Shown here: piece by piece, positions 43,973 to 57,338 of the stretch | Position numbering within the stretch: position 1 is the stretch's first letter | Layout: each line of letters opens with the position of its first letter | Source: Cyclaneusma minus | Lineage: Eukaryota > Ascomycota > Leotiomycetes > Marthamycetales > Marthamycetaceae | Assembly (NCBI GenBank): GCA_037179335.1 | Contig: JAKZHN010000047.1 | Coordinates: forward strand, 1-64,000 | Length of the DNA stretch: 64,000 nucleotides | Direction of reading: 5' to 3' | Translations under genes and position numbers: made by a program | The notes under the pieces: model-generated | What the model saw: only the letters and a program-made list of their open reading frames with translations | Databases searched by the model: none | What the model was told of the DNA's origin: nothing

Positions 43973-46900
43973 GCCACAAAAACCAGCCTTTACAGCAGGA
44001 CAGCCAAAAACACCGCTTTCGAAAACGCATCCGTATTCGGGACGCTCTCAGTAGTGGTATAGACATCCAGCCCGGTGTAGCGGTTTCTGCCGTTCCGCTC
44101 GCCTGTTCGTTACAATTTTGTATCAGCCAGCCACGGATTTGTCGTTGTCAGCAAGCGGCTTTTTATTACGGGACGGGCATGCCGGGACTCGATATCCCTG
44201 CGACTGGCTGACTTGTTTGGGGACGGTTGATGTCTGAGGTCGACCGTTGATGGCGCCAGCCGCTTTTACACCTTGAGTCTGGCATCTAGTTTCTTTCACG
44301 GAGAAGTACTCCAAGCCTCTCATATCTCTAGCTAGTAGTTCTCCTCCTGTTCTCCTCGCATGATAACCAAGACCCGGGCGCGTGACAGTCACCTGTTTCG
44401 ACAAACCCGTGTTCGGCAACACCGACACCAAGGAGGAGAATACAGGAGTGCAGATTTGGTCCAGTTTCAAGCTTCTGTATGCAGCATAATGGCGAGATAT
44501 TTGCGTCAGGGGAAGCTGAGGCATGTTTCAAAGATGACATGAGCGTGCATTGAACCAAAAGTCCTGGCGGAAGGGATAGGGGAGGATTCAGAAGCCATGC
44601 ATCATGACTGCGGGAATGTCAATGGACGGTTGGGTTCAGGCTTTTATGTTAACCTGCTCGTCACGTGCGAAGGAGAGATGGAATCAAGCAGCGTTTGGCG
44701 GGAGCAGCCTTGAATTTAAAGCTCTTGGGAGCTCTTGAGAGCTCTTTCTCATGCCAGAAGCCTCCTCTTTCCTTCTTTGGTAGCGAGAAGAGTGAGAATG
44801 AGCTCCCGAAGCTTGAATCGGCCACTAGCTACGTAGAGCTGGATAACTATGTACAGGGATAGTGGGTGGGTGAAAAATCGAGACACCTGACAGCTCTGAA
44901 ATCGATGAAAATAAAGAAGAGAAGGAGAGACGAGAAAATGGCGCTCTCTTGAGCTCAATTTCCTTCGTTTGCCCTCCTGCAGGCTCCCTTGCGTCGGGCC
45001 ACCCACGCTGTCAGGTGACTCGTCCCACATAAAACCACTACATGAAGATATTGCGAGGCATCCGTTCTGCGGGTGTGCGTTCCATGACGCCCTAGACATG
45101 TGCGCCCGTTTATTGACATGCTGGAGGACTTGCAGAATCTTCGTGCCGCAATGCTTCGATGTTCCAAGTGCGAAGCGGGATGTGGCGCTTCGATGATGGG
45201 TCCCGCTACCGACATCGACGAACAGTATTTCGGTTGAGTGCATACAGCTGATTCTGTGAAGAATACACGAGCGGCCAGTGACCGTGACTTTACACACACG
45301 AAGAACACTCTTTGAACTCTTCTAACTTTTTTATGGTACCCCGAAGACTTCAGCACGATAAAACCACAAGACATTTTTTTCTCCAAAACTTCGTCTTTGT
45401 TCTAATGCAATGAGGGCCAGCATGTCCAGAAATCATAGAATCATCTCGAAAATGCTGATAAGACAAGGCGGAGTATTCCTGCGGAATACCTATTCTTTCG
45501 TTTGGAACATTGTATCGGTTTTGGTGTTACAGTGGGACGAGCAGGTACCCGGGTTCTTCGTCGAGTCCCGGCTGTGGTGTGTCACACCGACAGCACGACA
45601 ACCGACTCACTTTATAGTTCGACAACTGTCAGTATTTTTCAGGCAAACCAGTGACTGCAGTGGTTGTTACTTTCTAACATCAGTGCCAAAGAAAGCTCAG
45701 CGATAATTAGGTACTAGTAGCTTCGTAGCCTTAGCCCCCCACACGTCAGCACAATTCACCCCTCGGCAAGTTGAGCGCATTCCGTATTCCCACGCAGCCA
45801 ACATCCAAACCCCGAAACATCCCGGATTCAGAACCCGAAATTCCAGAACATAATACCCGGTATGGCCAGAAACCGAAAACTACTGTGGAGACGATGATGT
45901 GAGGCAGAAGCCACGAGGGATTCCCGAAGAGATAAGCTGCAAGCCTGCAAGAACAAATATGTGGGTCCTCACTGCAGGGCTGCAGATTTGAGGCTCAGCA
46001 GACAGAAACATACTGCAGGTTTGGCATCGGGGAGATTTGCACACGTGTGATGCCAGATGCAAGCAACGTGTGCTGCGCTGCCTCGTGCCTGCGTGTATGC
46101 AGTAGTGGTTTCTGGAAAGATACCTGATCGGGGGAGGCTGCAGCTTGATATGAATAAAGGCGATGTCTTGAAATGGAAACTGATGAGTAGATCGAGGTGT
46201 TTTGGAAAGGAGATGCCGCGTATTCGGTTAAAGAAACATCTACATTCAATTGAACTCTTCTCATTGCATGCCTAGATTTGTGTTCAGTTGAAGATTTCGG
46301 GATCCCTACCATCCCATCCGCCAGTTTGATACGATGCAGTCATTCCAGTGCTCCAGGGCTGTTCTCATGCCCCACAAAATCAGACGTTGCAATATTCAAC
46401 CGCTTGCAGCAATGATGACAGCTACCAATCGGCCCACTTGCCCAACACATGCTGTGCCAGGGAAGTCTTAGTTCCAATTGATGCCAGAAGCAGGGTCCAT
46501 CCAGGGTCCTATCAAGCATGTTTATGCCACGCCGGCACTGCAAGGGGATATTGGACCCGACGGAGAGGTCAGGGCTCGATCTATGATTCGATGCCGTATC
46601 AGTCCGCCCAGTCGACATACAAGATCTCTCAAGGCTTCATCTAGGCAACAGTCTGTCATTCCACGACAGAAACCCCGAGCCGTGGAGTTGGTGGCATCTC
46701 ACGGCAGGGCTGTCGATAGCTTGATTCGGCTTAGTTTGAGAATGGAATTGTGAAACTAAACTGCCAGTCCCATCTTGGGTTGAGTATCACTGTATCAGAC
46801 TGCGAACTGGAAGGCGAGTAGTAGGAGTCCAGACGAGAGGTAATTCAGACTCCAGGTACATTCCCCAACCGAAGTATTCTTCTCTTGCTGAATTTCCAGC

Positions 46901-47138
46901 AAGTTTCCTAAGGATGCTTTGCCAAAGGTTTAGCGAGCCAGTCTCGACTAGAAAGATAGGCGAACTTCAAGATCGCCTGAAGTTTTTCAGCCCTATCAAC
47001 ATGAAAGTTTGAAACCAGTTCGGTCTACTACCAGAAAGAAGCCATGAAACTGACGATCAAACCTGGGGAAGTTCGTGGACAGCTGAAACGATTCCCCACC
47101 CGCCCTACGGTGCCCGAGCAATTCCATCAGACTCGTAA

Positions 47139-47268
47139 ACGCGAAGCACGCAAGTGTAAGCCGCGTGTTCTTCACGGGATCTTATCAAGACGCGGGAAAA
47201 TCGAGCACGCAACCACCAAGTCAGCTTCACGGGATCTCTGCTATCAGAGTCGGAAATCGAGCACGCAA
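47139..47268. promoter_or_regulatory. Duplicated module upstream of the PKS
   Basis: TTCACGGGATCT occurs at 47171-47182 and 47226-47237. After each comes GGAAA(A)TCGAGCACGCAA, ending at 47212 and 47268, so the whole module is repeated with a 55-bp period. A partial copy, GAAGCACGCAAG, lies at about 47143-47154. The block is 310-440 bp before the PKS start codon, where a pathway regulator could bind. A TATA-like ATATATAAG is at 47351-47359. Confidence 0.6.
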
Positions 47269-47580
47269 GTATGCCATAAGCTATGCATGCTTTACGTGAA
47301 TAGCTACCATCCTAATCGCCTCTGATGAGAGTTGGAAAGATAAGTGAAAGATATATAAGACCTCATGTCTTTGCAAAGAACTGACTCGCCAGAGACAAGG
47401 AGATTCATCTGCAGAATCATCTCACACAACATTCTGCAGACCAACTCACCACCTTTCTGTACTCAATCACTTGGTGACTTACCATAGACAAGCAGTCCTC
47501 ATCTGCCCCCCCTCTCACCACCAATTTCCCCCATTCACTCACTCATTTACTCACCCATCCCCCCATCCACCCAACCCAAA

Positions 47581-50500
47581 ATGTCTTCCCTCCCCCACCC
47601 CCTAACCCTCACCCTCATCGGCGACCAAACCCACCCCATCCACACCCCCACCCACCTCCCCTCCCTCCTCCTCCACCGTTCCAACCCCATCCTCGACTCC
47701 TTCCTCAGCCAAGCCTACGCCGCCATCCGCAACGAAATCTACACTCTCCCTAAGGAAGTCCGCGATGATCTGCCACGATTTACCTGTCTCGATGATTTGC
47801 TTCTCTGGAACCCAAGTGTGAAGGGAAAGAGATGTGTGGCGTTGGATATGGCGGTTACGGTTTTGTATCAGTGTGGGGAGTTTGTTAGGTATGACTGACT
47901 GAGAGATCCCCCCTGCCCCAAGAAAAGGAAAAAAAAGACTACCTGAGTAGACTTACAGAGATAGAAAAAAAGCTAACTTACCTTTCTTTGCAACTTACAG
48001 ACAATCAGACCCCTGGTCCCACACCCCCACCACCTCCCGCCTCCTCGGCCTCTGCACCGGAGCTCTCACCGCAGCAGCAGTCTCCTGCAGCCGTAGCGCC
48101 CTCGAGCTCATCCCCCACGCCATCAGCGCCATCATCGTCGCCTTCAGGGTCGGCATGCGTGCCTCGCTCGTCGCACAACGAATCGAACCCTCCGATGTTT
48201 CCACTTCCAACGCAAGCTGGTCGATCATCGTTCCCGGCCTGGCAGCCTCTGTGGAAGTCATCCACCGCTTCTGTGAAGAGAGCAGGCTGCCGATGACTAG
48301 CAAGCCGTTTATCAGTGCCTATTCTCCGAATGGTATCACTGTTAGTGGTCCACCTCGCTCGCTGGCTCAACTCACCAATTCGGCGGGGTTCAAGGAGGCT
48401 GGATTGAGGTTCACGAGTCTACCAATCTACGCTCCTTACCATGCTCCTCATCTGTACGCACAAGACGATGTCGAGGAAGTACTTGGTGCTTTGGCACTTT
48501 CGGACGCACCGAGTCGGATTCCCGTGTTCTCTGGAAAAGGGGATATCGTGGAGGAAGGCAGCTTCGAGACGATGTTGCGTTCTGCTGTGGAACAGATCTT
48601 GCTCCAGCCGATCCACTGGGGTACTGCTCTCGAAGCAATCCAGACTTGTGTCGAAAAAGTCGCCCCTGAATCATTCACAGTGTCGCCCATCGCAACCAAG
48701 GCACACCAACTCATCTACACAGCACTCAAGCAAACCTCGCTGCGAGACATTCTGCCAGCCGCACCAGCACAAGCGACTTCCCCCAAAGAAGAAGTCCCAT
48801 CTGGCAGCCCTCAGCAAGCAAAACTCGCCATCATCGGCATGTCCGGCCGCTTCCCCGGTGCCAAAAACAACGAAGCCTTCTGGGATCTCCTCTACGCAGG
48901 CCTCGACATGCACAAGCCAGTTCCAGCCAACCACTGGGACGTCAAAACCCACGTCGATCCCACCGGCGCCGGCAAAAACACCAGCACCACCCCCTTTGGC
49001 TGCTGGCTTGATGACCCAGGCGAGTTTGACGCTCGCTTCTTCAATATTTCTCCGAGGGAAGCGCCACAGATCGATCCTGCCCAGAGACTTGCGTTGATGA
49101 CTGCATATGAGGCTATTGAGCAGGCTGGGATTGTACCTGATGCTACGCCTTCGACAAGACGTGATCGCGTTGGTGTGTATTATGGTGTGACTTCCCAGGA
49201 TTGGTTTGAGACGAACAGTGCTCAGGCAATTGACACTTACTTCATTCCTGGGGGGAACATGGCTTTCATCCCCGGTCGCATAAACTACTGTTTCAAGTTC
49301 AGCGGTCCCAGTTTCGCAGTCAACACGGCTTGTTCGTCTAGTTTGGCTGGTATTCACATGGCGTGTAACTCACTGTGGAGAGGTGAAATCGACACTGCCA
49401 TTGCTGGTGGAACGAATATTTTGACAAACCCAGACATGACATCTGGACTCGACAAGGGCCACTTTTTGTCACGCACCGGAAATTGCAAGACCTTTGACGA
49501 TGGAGCTGATGGATACTGTCGAGGAGAAGGTGTTGGTTCTGTCATCATCAAACGACTCGATGATGCCCTTGCCGACAACGATCCGATTTTGGGAGTAATC
49601 CTTGGAGCTGCTACCAATCACTCGGCCGAGTCAGAGTCGATTACTCGTCCTCACACCGGAGCCCAGAAAGCGGTTTTCAGCCAGATCCTGAATAAAGGGA
49701 ACGTCGACCCCTATTCCATCGGCTATGTCGAAATGCATGGGACAGGTACCCAAGCTGGTGATGCTGGAGAAATGACCAGTACCCTCGACACGTTCGCACC
49801 ACCTCTCAGCCAAGTCAAGAAGGGTCGAAACATCGAAGAAGCTCTCTACTTGGGATCGGCGAAAGCCAACATCGGACATGGCGAAGCTGCATCTGGTGTG
49901 TCGGCTCTCATCAAAGTCTTGATGATGATGCAGAAGAACATGATTGTTCCACACTGTGGAATCAAGACCAAGATCAACTCCAAGTTTCCCAAGGACTTGC
50001 AGGAACGGAATGTCAACATCGCGATGAAGCCCACCCCTTGGATGAGAAGCACAGATCCTTCGAAGCCGAGAAGAGCTTTTGTTAACAATTTCAGTGCTGC
50101 AGGTGGAAACACTGCTTTGTTGATTGAAGATGCGCCGCTCAGGGTCGTGGATCCTTCCCAAGTTCCCGACACTCGAAGCCACCACGCTATCGCCCTCTCG
50201 GCCAAAAATGGTGTTTCTCTGCAGGGAAACCTTCGCACTATGCTCGCCTTCTTGAAAGAGAACCCAGATGTCTCACTTGGCAAGCTGTCTTACACCACCA
50301 CTGAGCGTCGCATTCATCACCCCCACCGAGCCATGCTCACCGGTTCAACTCTGGCGGAAATCTCAACCCAGATCGAGGCAGCAATCCGCGACCAAGTTGG
50401 AATGACTCGACCCAAGAGTGCCCCGAAGGTCATCTTTACTTTCACCGGCCAAGGCGCCCAGTACCCTGGCATGGGTAAGGAGCTTTTCGAGAATTTCTCG

Positions 50501-53500
50501 CTGTTCCGAAGTGAGATGCGTCAACTTGATCAGATGGCGCAGAGCCTTGGCTTTCCATCTTTCCTCCCGGTGATCATGTCGGATGAGAAAGATGTGGCTG
50601 GTTTCTCGCCTACTGCTGTCCAGCTTGCAAGTGTGTGCATGCAAATTGCACTTAGCAAACTGTTCGCCTCTTGGAACATCACTCCCACTGCTGTTGTCGG
50701 ACACAGTCTGGGCGAGTATGCAGCTCTGAATGTCGCTGGAGTCTTGTCAGATGCAGACACTGTTTATCTGGTTGGAACACGAGCCGAGTTGCTCCAGGAG
50801 AAGTGCACACGTGATTCGCACGCCATGCTTGTTGTCAAGGGATCCGAGGATGAGATTGCGGCAGTGTTGGAGGGCAAGAGATACGAAACCGCCTGCATCA
50901 ACTCTCCAATCGAAACAGTCTTGGCCGGACCAAACGAAGATATCGCCGCCTTCAAAGACTTGCTCACCGAGGCGGGCATGAAATCGACGTCACTGAAGGT
51001 CCCTTATGCCTTCCACTCCTCACAGATCGAGCCGGTTCTCGAGGATTTCAAGACTCTTGCCGAGGGTGTGACATTCTCAAAGGCCAAGATTCCAGTGCTT
51101 TGCCCCCTGGATGGCAGCATTGTCCAAGGCGACCATTCCTTCGGACCCGAATACCTTGCCCATCATTCCCGCGAAGCCGTAAATATGCAGAAAGCACTTT
51201 TGGCAGCACGAGAACAACGCATCATCACCGACCAGACCACGATGCTAGAAATCGGACCACATCCTGCAATCTCCGGTATGGTGAGGGCAGTGCTTGGCGC
51301 TCAAGTCACATCTCTCGCATCAGCACAGCGAGGAAGATCAGCTATCCAAACGCTGTTGATGGCACTCAAGAGCCTTTACACCGGAGGAGCTGATATCAAC
51401 TGGTCCAAGTACCATGTTGATTTCAAGGCCTCTCACGAAGTCATTCCTCTGCCTGCATACAGCTGGGATTTGAAGGAATACTGGATGCAGTATGTGAATG
51501 ATTGGTCCCTGCGCAAGGGAGATCCTCCTTTGATGATTGGTGCTGCTCCGAAGCTGGAGAGTACTACCATTCACAGAGTTGTCGAGGAGACGAGTGACTC
51601 TACCAAGGCTCATATTGTCGTTGAGGCAGACATTGCCCGGAAAGACTTGAGTCCATTGGTACAAGGTCATGAAGTCGATGGTATTCCGCTCTGCACTCCG
51701 TCGGTGTATGCCGATATTGCACTGACTCTTGGAACCTACCTTCTTGAGCGCTACCGTCCGACTCAACAAGAGAATCTCGTGGATGTGGCGGACATGGTCA
51801 TGTCAAAGGCACTCATTCTCAAGGGTGACGGAAATCCGCAGTTGCTTCAAGCTCACTGTGATGTGGAATGGTCTTCCAACTCGGCTGTTCTCAAGTTCAT
51901 GTCATTCGATGTAAGCTTTTTTTGCAATCCCCTTGGCTCTCGACTCACCTTGGTTCTTGACTCTCGTTGGTTGTTGCCTCTGTTTGGTCGTTAACTCTCT
52001 TTGGCTGTCCACCGCTCGATTGGCGTCACCCCGATTGTTGTCCCCTTGATTGTCGTTCTGTTGATTGTCGTTCTGTTGATTGTCGTTCTCTTGATTATTG
52101 TTCTCTCGAGCGTCGCTCCTTGGATTGCCATTTACTTGCTTGTCGCCTTCTCGATCGTCGTTCTCTTCATTGTCGCTCTCTCGAGTCTGGTTCTCCTAAC
52201 TGCCGTTCTCTTAACTGTCGTTCTCCCGCGTGTCATTCTCCTGATTCTCGATCCATTGAATTTTCCACCCCCTGATTCTCGTCCCTCTGATTGCCGATCC
52301 TCCCAATCGTCGAATACTTCACTAACTCACCTGTCCACAGAGCCGCTCAAGACTCCAAGAACACGCCCGCTGCGTCCTCCGTTTCAAAGACCGCAGCCTG
52401 CAGCAGAAACTCCAATCGCAAGCGGCTCTTGTAAAGCAAAAGATGCAAGTCCTCCGCGCCGGCATCCCCACCGGCACCGTCGCCCGCTACAACCGCAGCA
52501 TGGTCTACCGCGCCATCCGCCCGCTCGCCAAATTCCACAGCGACTACCGCGCCGTCGATGAAGTCCTCCTCAATAGCACCACCCTCGAAGCCTCCGCTTT
52601 GCTCTCCTATCACACCGTGAAGAGCGAAGGAAACTTCCACACCAACCCGGCGATTATTGATAGTCTGACGCAATCTCCGGGATTGACGATGAATATCAAT
52701 GATGGGAATGATTTGGATGTCGAGGTGTTTATGAATCATGGGTGGGGCAGCTTGCAGTTGTTTGAGCCGATTGATTTCAAAAAAGAGTATACGACGTATA
52801 CGCAGATGAGGAGTGCGGGGCATGGGGGCGTGTGGCATGGCGATGTGGTGATTTTTGATGGGGAGAAGGTGGTGGGGTATTTTGGGGACTTTGCGGTTTG
52901 TGGTTTTCCGTTCCTTTTTGGCGTCGCTTTCCATTGCTTTGTACATGACTGCAGAATGCTAACTAGTTGACGCAGATGCAAGGTGTGCCACGCCGTGCGC
53001 TCAAGGTGATTCTTAGAATCGAGGGTGGAGTCGGTTCGAAGAAGCAGCCGGTGCAGGCGAACCATCCTGTTCAGGCGAAGCAGCCTGTGCAAGCGAAACA
53101 GCCATCGGCGAATGCTACTCATAGCACTGCAACGGCCAGCGCTGCTCCAGTCCGCGCTCAGCCATCCAAACTCGGACAAGCACTGTCAATCATTGCCGAT
53201 GAGAGCGGTCTTCAACTGTCAGACTTGACTGATGACACCGTCTTTGGCGATGTTGGAGTTGATTCCCTGCTGGGTTTGACCATATCTGCTCGTTTCAAAG
53301 AGGAGCTTGACATGGATTTGGATTTCAACTCGCTCTTCGACGAGTATCCCTCAGTTGGCGATCTGAAGAAGTTCTTTGGAGAGTCCGCAGTGCAGGCGAC
53401 CGCTAGTACTCACGCCACCCCCAGTACTCAGGCTACGCACAGCACTGCGGTAGTCAGCCCTACCCCAGTCCGCGGTCATCCTTCCAACCAAGGCCAACCC

Positions 53501-55462
53501 TCGAACCAAGGCCAACACTCCAACCAAGCACAATCCCCCAACCTCCGCCAAGCCCTATCAATCATCGCCGACGAATCCGGTCTTTCCCTCTCCGACCTAA
53601 CAGACTCCACCATCTTCAGCGACGTCGGCATCGACTCCCTCCTCGGCCTCACAATCTCCGCCCGCTTCAAAGAAGAACTCGACCTGGACCTCGACTTCAA
53701 CTCTCTCTTCGACGAATACCCCAGCGTCGGCGATCTCAAAACCTTCTTCGGCGAGCCCGTCATCAGCTCCAGCGCTAGCGACAGATCTAGCACACCTACT
53801 GAGGATGGGACTGGGATTACTACGCCGGCTACTGTTGATGAGGGGTTGGAGCCTAAGGTTGACTTTAAGAGGGTGCTGGAGATTGTGGCCGAGGAGAGTG
53901 GGATTGCGATGGAGGATTTGAGCGATGATGTGAATTTTGGAGACTCGGGTGTGGATTCGTTGTTGTCGCTTGTCATTGTCAGTCGGTTCCGGGATGAGCT
54001 TGATCTTGATATTCAGCAAGAGTCGCTTTTCTTGGAGTGCCCGACTGTGGCCGATTTGAAGCAGTTGCTGTTGGGGGACTCATATGCCCCTGAGCAAGCC
54101 TCTGCGACATCAGGCGAGAACAAAAAGGGCAGCAGCACTCACAGCAGCCCTCAGGTTTCCGAGAAGGAAGTGGCTAGACTTCTAGCTCGCAAGAAAGCCG
54201 ACGCCGACTACATTGAGAAAAACACCAACGCAGCCGACCTAGCAGCTCGCAAAAAGGCCGTCGACGCATACGTCGAAAAGTACACCGCTGGGTTCTCTGC
54301 CCCAGTCTCTTCACCAAAAGCTGGTCCAGTCAATGACAACGAAAAAGTCGTTCTAGTGACAGGTGCAACAGGAGGACTAGGAGGCCACTTGGTCTACCAC
54401 CTCGCCCACCTCCCCGACGTCAAGACCATCGTCTGTCTCAACCGCGAGCACAAGATCGAGCCATACGCCCGTCAACACAAGGCCATGAATGACAAGGGAG
54501 TTCACTTCCCCGATGCTCTCAAGTCCAAGTTGCTAGTGCTGGGAACTGACAGTTCGAAACCGATGCTTGGCCTAGAGAAGAGCGAGTATGAAAAACTCGT
54601 AGGCTCAGTCACCCACTTGATCCACAACGCATGGACGATGAGTACCAAGCGCGCTCTGCCTGGCTTCGAGCCTCAGTTCCAGACGATGCGCAATCTGCTT
54701 GACTTTGCTTGCGATATAGTCGCTCACCGTCCCGCGGGTTTCAAGTTCGGCTTCCAGATGGTATCTTCCATCAGCGCCGTCGGGCACTATGGGCTTGGGA
54801 ACGGCAAAGACAAGACCACGGTGCCAGAGGACAGAGTAGACATCAGCGCCGTGCTACCAGTGGGCTACGCAGAGGCGAAATGGGGATGCGAGAGAATGCT
54901 CGACGAGACATTGCACAAGCATCCCAACCACTTCCGTCCCATGGTCGTCCGTCTCGGCCAAATCGCCGGTTCCAAAACCAGCGGGTACTGGAATCCCATG
55001 GAGCATTTCGGATTCCTGATCAAGTCGTCGCAGACCTTGAACGCGCTGCCTGACGTCGATGGCACCGTTTACTGGACGTCAGTAAACGACATTGCCGGAG
55101 CATTATCCGATCTCGTCCTCTCCAAGCGTGTCCCCTACCCAGTCTACCACATCGAGAACCCAGTCGGCCAGCCCTGGAAAGAAATGAATGCCATTTTGGC
55201 AGATGCGCTGCGAATCCCCAACTTGATTCCTTTTGAAGAATGGGTCGATCGGGTACGAAACGCGCCGTCGCGCAACAATCCGGCGTCGGCGCTCGTGGAC
55301 TTTTTGGATAGCAACTATCTTCGCATGTCTTGTGGGAGGCTTGTGCTGGGGGTAGAGAAGGCGCTGGAGCATTCGGAGACACTTGCTGCTGTTGGGCCGG
55401 TACCTGAGCAGGTGGCGAGGAATTATATCAAGGTGTGGAAGACTATTGGGTTTTTGAATTAG
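47581..55462 (+). CDS. Non-reducing polyketide synthase, SAT-KS-AT-PT-ACP-ACP-ACP-R
   Basis: Four exons (47581-47888, 48001-51910, 52341-52895, 52976-55462) close in frame to 2419 aa. Domains: starter-unit transacylase (active-site GLCTG, Cys about 121); ketosynthase from about 378 (TACSSS Cys about 546, with HGTGTQ and NIGHGE histidines); malonyl acyltransferase from about 915 (GHSLG, Ser about 1004); product template from about 1290 (His in LVQGHEVDG about 1326, Asp/Gln in IIDSLTQ); three carrier domains with DSL serines near 1688, 1812 and 1919; thioester reductase from about 2049 (VTGATGGLGG, YAEAK). There is no methyltransferase or thioesterase. Such enzymes build an unreduced chain, cyclise it and release it as an aldehyde using NADPH. 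The layout resembles the fusarubin-type synthases, but with one more carrier domain. The third intron has a GTTTGT donor. Confidence 0.93.
51911..52340. repeat. Long PKS intron made of degenerate 15-nt repeats
   Basis: Intron 2 of the PKS is 430 bp; its other two introns are 112 and 80 bp. From about 52030 it consists largely of units close to GATTGTCGTTCTCTT, about 15-18 of them, well preserved at 52034-52100 and decaying rightwards. It retains GTAAGC at the donor and CCACAG at the acceptor. If left unspliced, the PKS frame would stop at 51992-51994. Confidence 0.75.
53041..53110 (+). repeat. Heptad-like coding repeat in the linker before ACP1
   Basis: The linker between the product template and first carrier domain repeats the peptide HPVQAKQ/QPVQAKQ about three times, encoded by near-identical 24-bp units. 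It is probably a flexible tether produced by replication slippage. Confidence 0.6.
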
Positions 55463-57338
55463 CAGACTGCCTGGTCGGGAGAGTACTTACCTAGCATATA
55501 GATGGCGGTGTCGGGTTGCAGGCGTTTCTGTTTTTTTGCATAGAATTTGTCTTAGAATTTCACATACCTTTATACACGTTACCTCAACATTTGCCATCCA
55601 TCTGCCCAGCAAGATGGGGAATTCGTGTGTTGAGGTTTGAGATGAAGAAGAGATCCAAACGACTCGACGCGAACTGCACGTCGAGAAAGGATTAGCGCCC
55701 TCCTCACGTGCAGCCAAGCTTCTTCTGTCTCCTGTCCAATCAGCTCTCGGCTGTAGCAGCAGCTCCAATCAGTCGCCGACTTTTCGCTTCGACAGGTTTG
55801 TCGCACATCGACGGATGCGCCTCGTGCAGTAGCGTGCTAACAGTAGGCCGCTAACAGTAGGCCAATCATATGCTAGTCATCTGATTAAGTAAGTGAGCCG
55901 TAATCAGGGTGACTGGGCTCCGCGCATTCCTTTTTCTCCTGGCAAACTCCCTGAACGCCATCCAATTCATGTCCCTTCAACGAAAGTGTTCTGTGTTTCG
56001 ATTGGTTCGAATGATTCTAGTCTTTCGCCCTTGATGACCTGAAGTTGGAATCATTTGAACTGCTTCGAATTACCCCCCTATTTCTTGACATTTCAATCTG
56101 ATACTAACACCGGCGCTCATCATTGAGTGTAAGGTTGTATCTGCGAATAGTATGCCACCGATGCGGAAAAAACGTACAATCAGGGGTCACTCGCGGAAAA
56201 GGCGGCAAGGACGAAGGATGGTGACTTCTGAAGTTTTGTCAAAGTTTAAGACGGGTGTTTGTGAAAAGCTTTTTGCGGAGCGAAGCTGGTCGGTCCGGAA
56301 CAGTACAAGCACCGGAAGGAGTCTGAACAATTTGGGGCCCAAGTTACTGACCAAGATGGAGACCCCGACCGGGTTGCCTCCACGGAATATCTCTATCTTC
56401 CAAAAGTGGAATCCATAACCTTCTTCCACGGAGACCTTCCCCACAACTTCAGCTGCAAGAATCCCAGCCGATCCATCTTTAGTCAACACGCTTACCAGGC
56501 GTACAGAAAGCCTGGTGTACCTCGGTGCGTGACCAAATCACCTTTGCGCGCCGGGGCTCGTTATGTTCCTCTTGCCTATCGCCTTCTTTCACCTGCGGAG
56601 CCTTGAAACCAACAAGACGCTGACTATTCTCCATGGACATTTTGTACGTGACAACTGACGCTTCTCCATCAAATAGCAATACTTGAAAACTCGAGCAGAG
56701 CATTAGGATGTGCTTCCAATATCCGCATAAACTGCTCACTAACGAGCAGCTGCTGACTAACGTTCTCGCTCCGAGAGCCACCCCACGTCACTACTAACAA
56801 TACCAAGATCGAGGGCAAACGTGTTCGCGAGCCCAAGAGCTTGAGAGACGTCGGCTGATTTGACTCACAGAGCATCGGCTACGACCCGTTGAACGCTGCA
56901 CTAGAAATTGGGGTAAGCAAGTTGAACCTGAATTCCGTGAGACGGGAAACTGGCATCGCCCTTTTAAACAGGATATAGTATTCTGACATGGATGTAGAGA
57001 CCACCTATGTCGAACACTCTCCACGCCTTGTCTTAGAGTAATGAGTGACTCTCCATACAAACCCAGACTCGTGTGCTTCGTTCGTACTGTTGTATCTCGC
57101 CCATACGGATTTCCTATTTCCCGTGGTAAATAAGGTAGAACAGGGACCCACTGCCAACGGTCAAGGTCAGCTTCAAGACGGCTCTTGTTATACGCTACTG
57201 GAGAAGATGGAACAGGAAAGTGCAGGATCTTGGATACCAACCCATGCGAGAATATCTTCAGGGCGATTAGTTAGAGCTATACTCTCTCACGTTTTTATTG
57301 GTACTCTTTCGAAACTTCCGAAATCCCAGCCTCCGCAG
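55463..57338. other. Intergenic, nothing supported
   Basis: About 1.9 kb between convergent genes. A stretch at about 56140-56500 reads partly coding-like in a non-ATG frame (KLVGPEQYKHRKESEQFGAQ), with interrupting stops, and may be a relic; I cannot name it. A repeated TAGGCC/GCTAACAGTAGG pair lies near 55838-55863. Confidence 0.45.

Larger units (their letters stand above)
42976..47580. other. Gene-poor 4.6-kb region before the PKS
   Basis: It contains the interstitial telomere-like block at 43732-43972 and the duplicated PKS-upstream module at 47139-47268, both listed separately. Several frames of 90-180 codons occur but none has a recognisable domain. The last 120 bp are pyrimidine-rich, the likely leader of the PKS. 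Confidence 0.5.

Noticed and set aside
52001..52561. Hydrophobic open frame in the PKS intron (Val/Leu/Ile string)
   Set aside because: It arises from the 15-nt repeat and is in a different phase from exon 3, whose own frame begins at the CCACAG acceptor.
56152..56418. Basic 88-codon frame MPPMRKKRTIRG
   Set aside because: No recognised domain. A neighbouring frame looks more coding-like but has stops; a relic at best.
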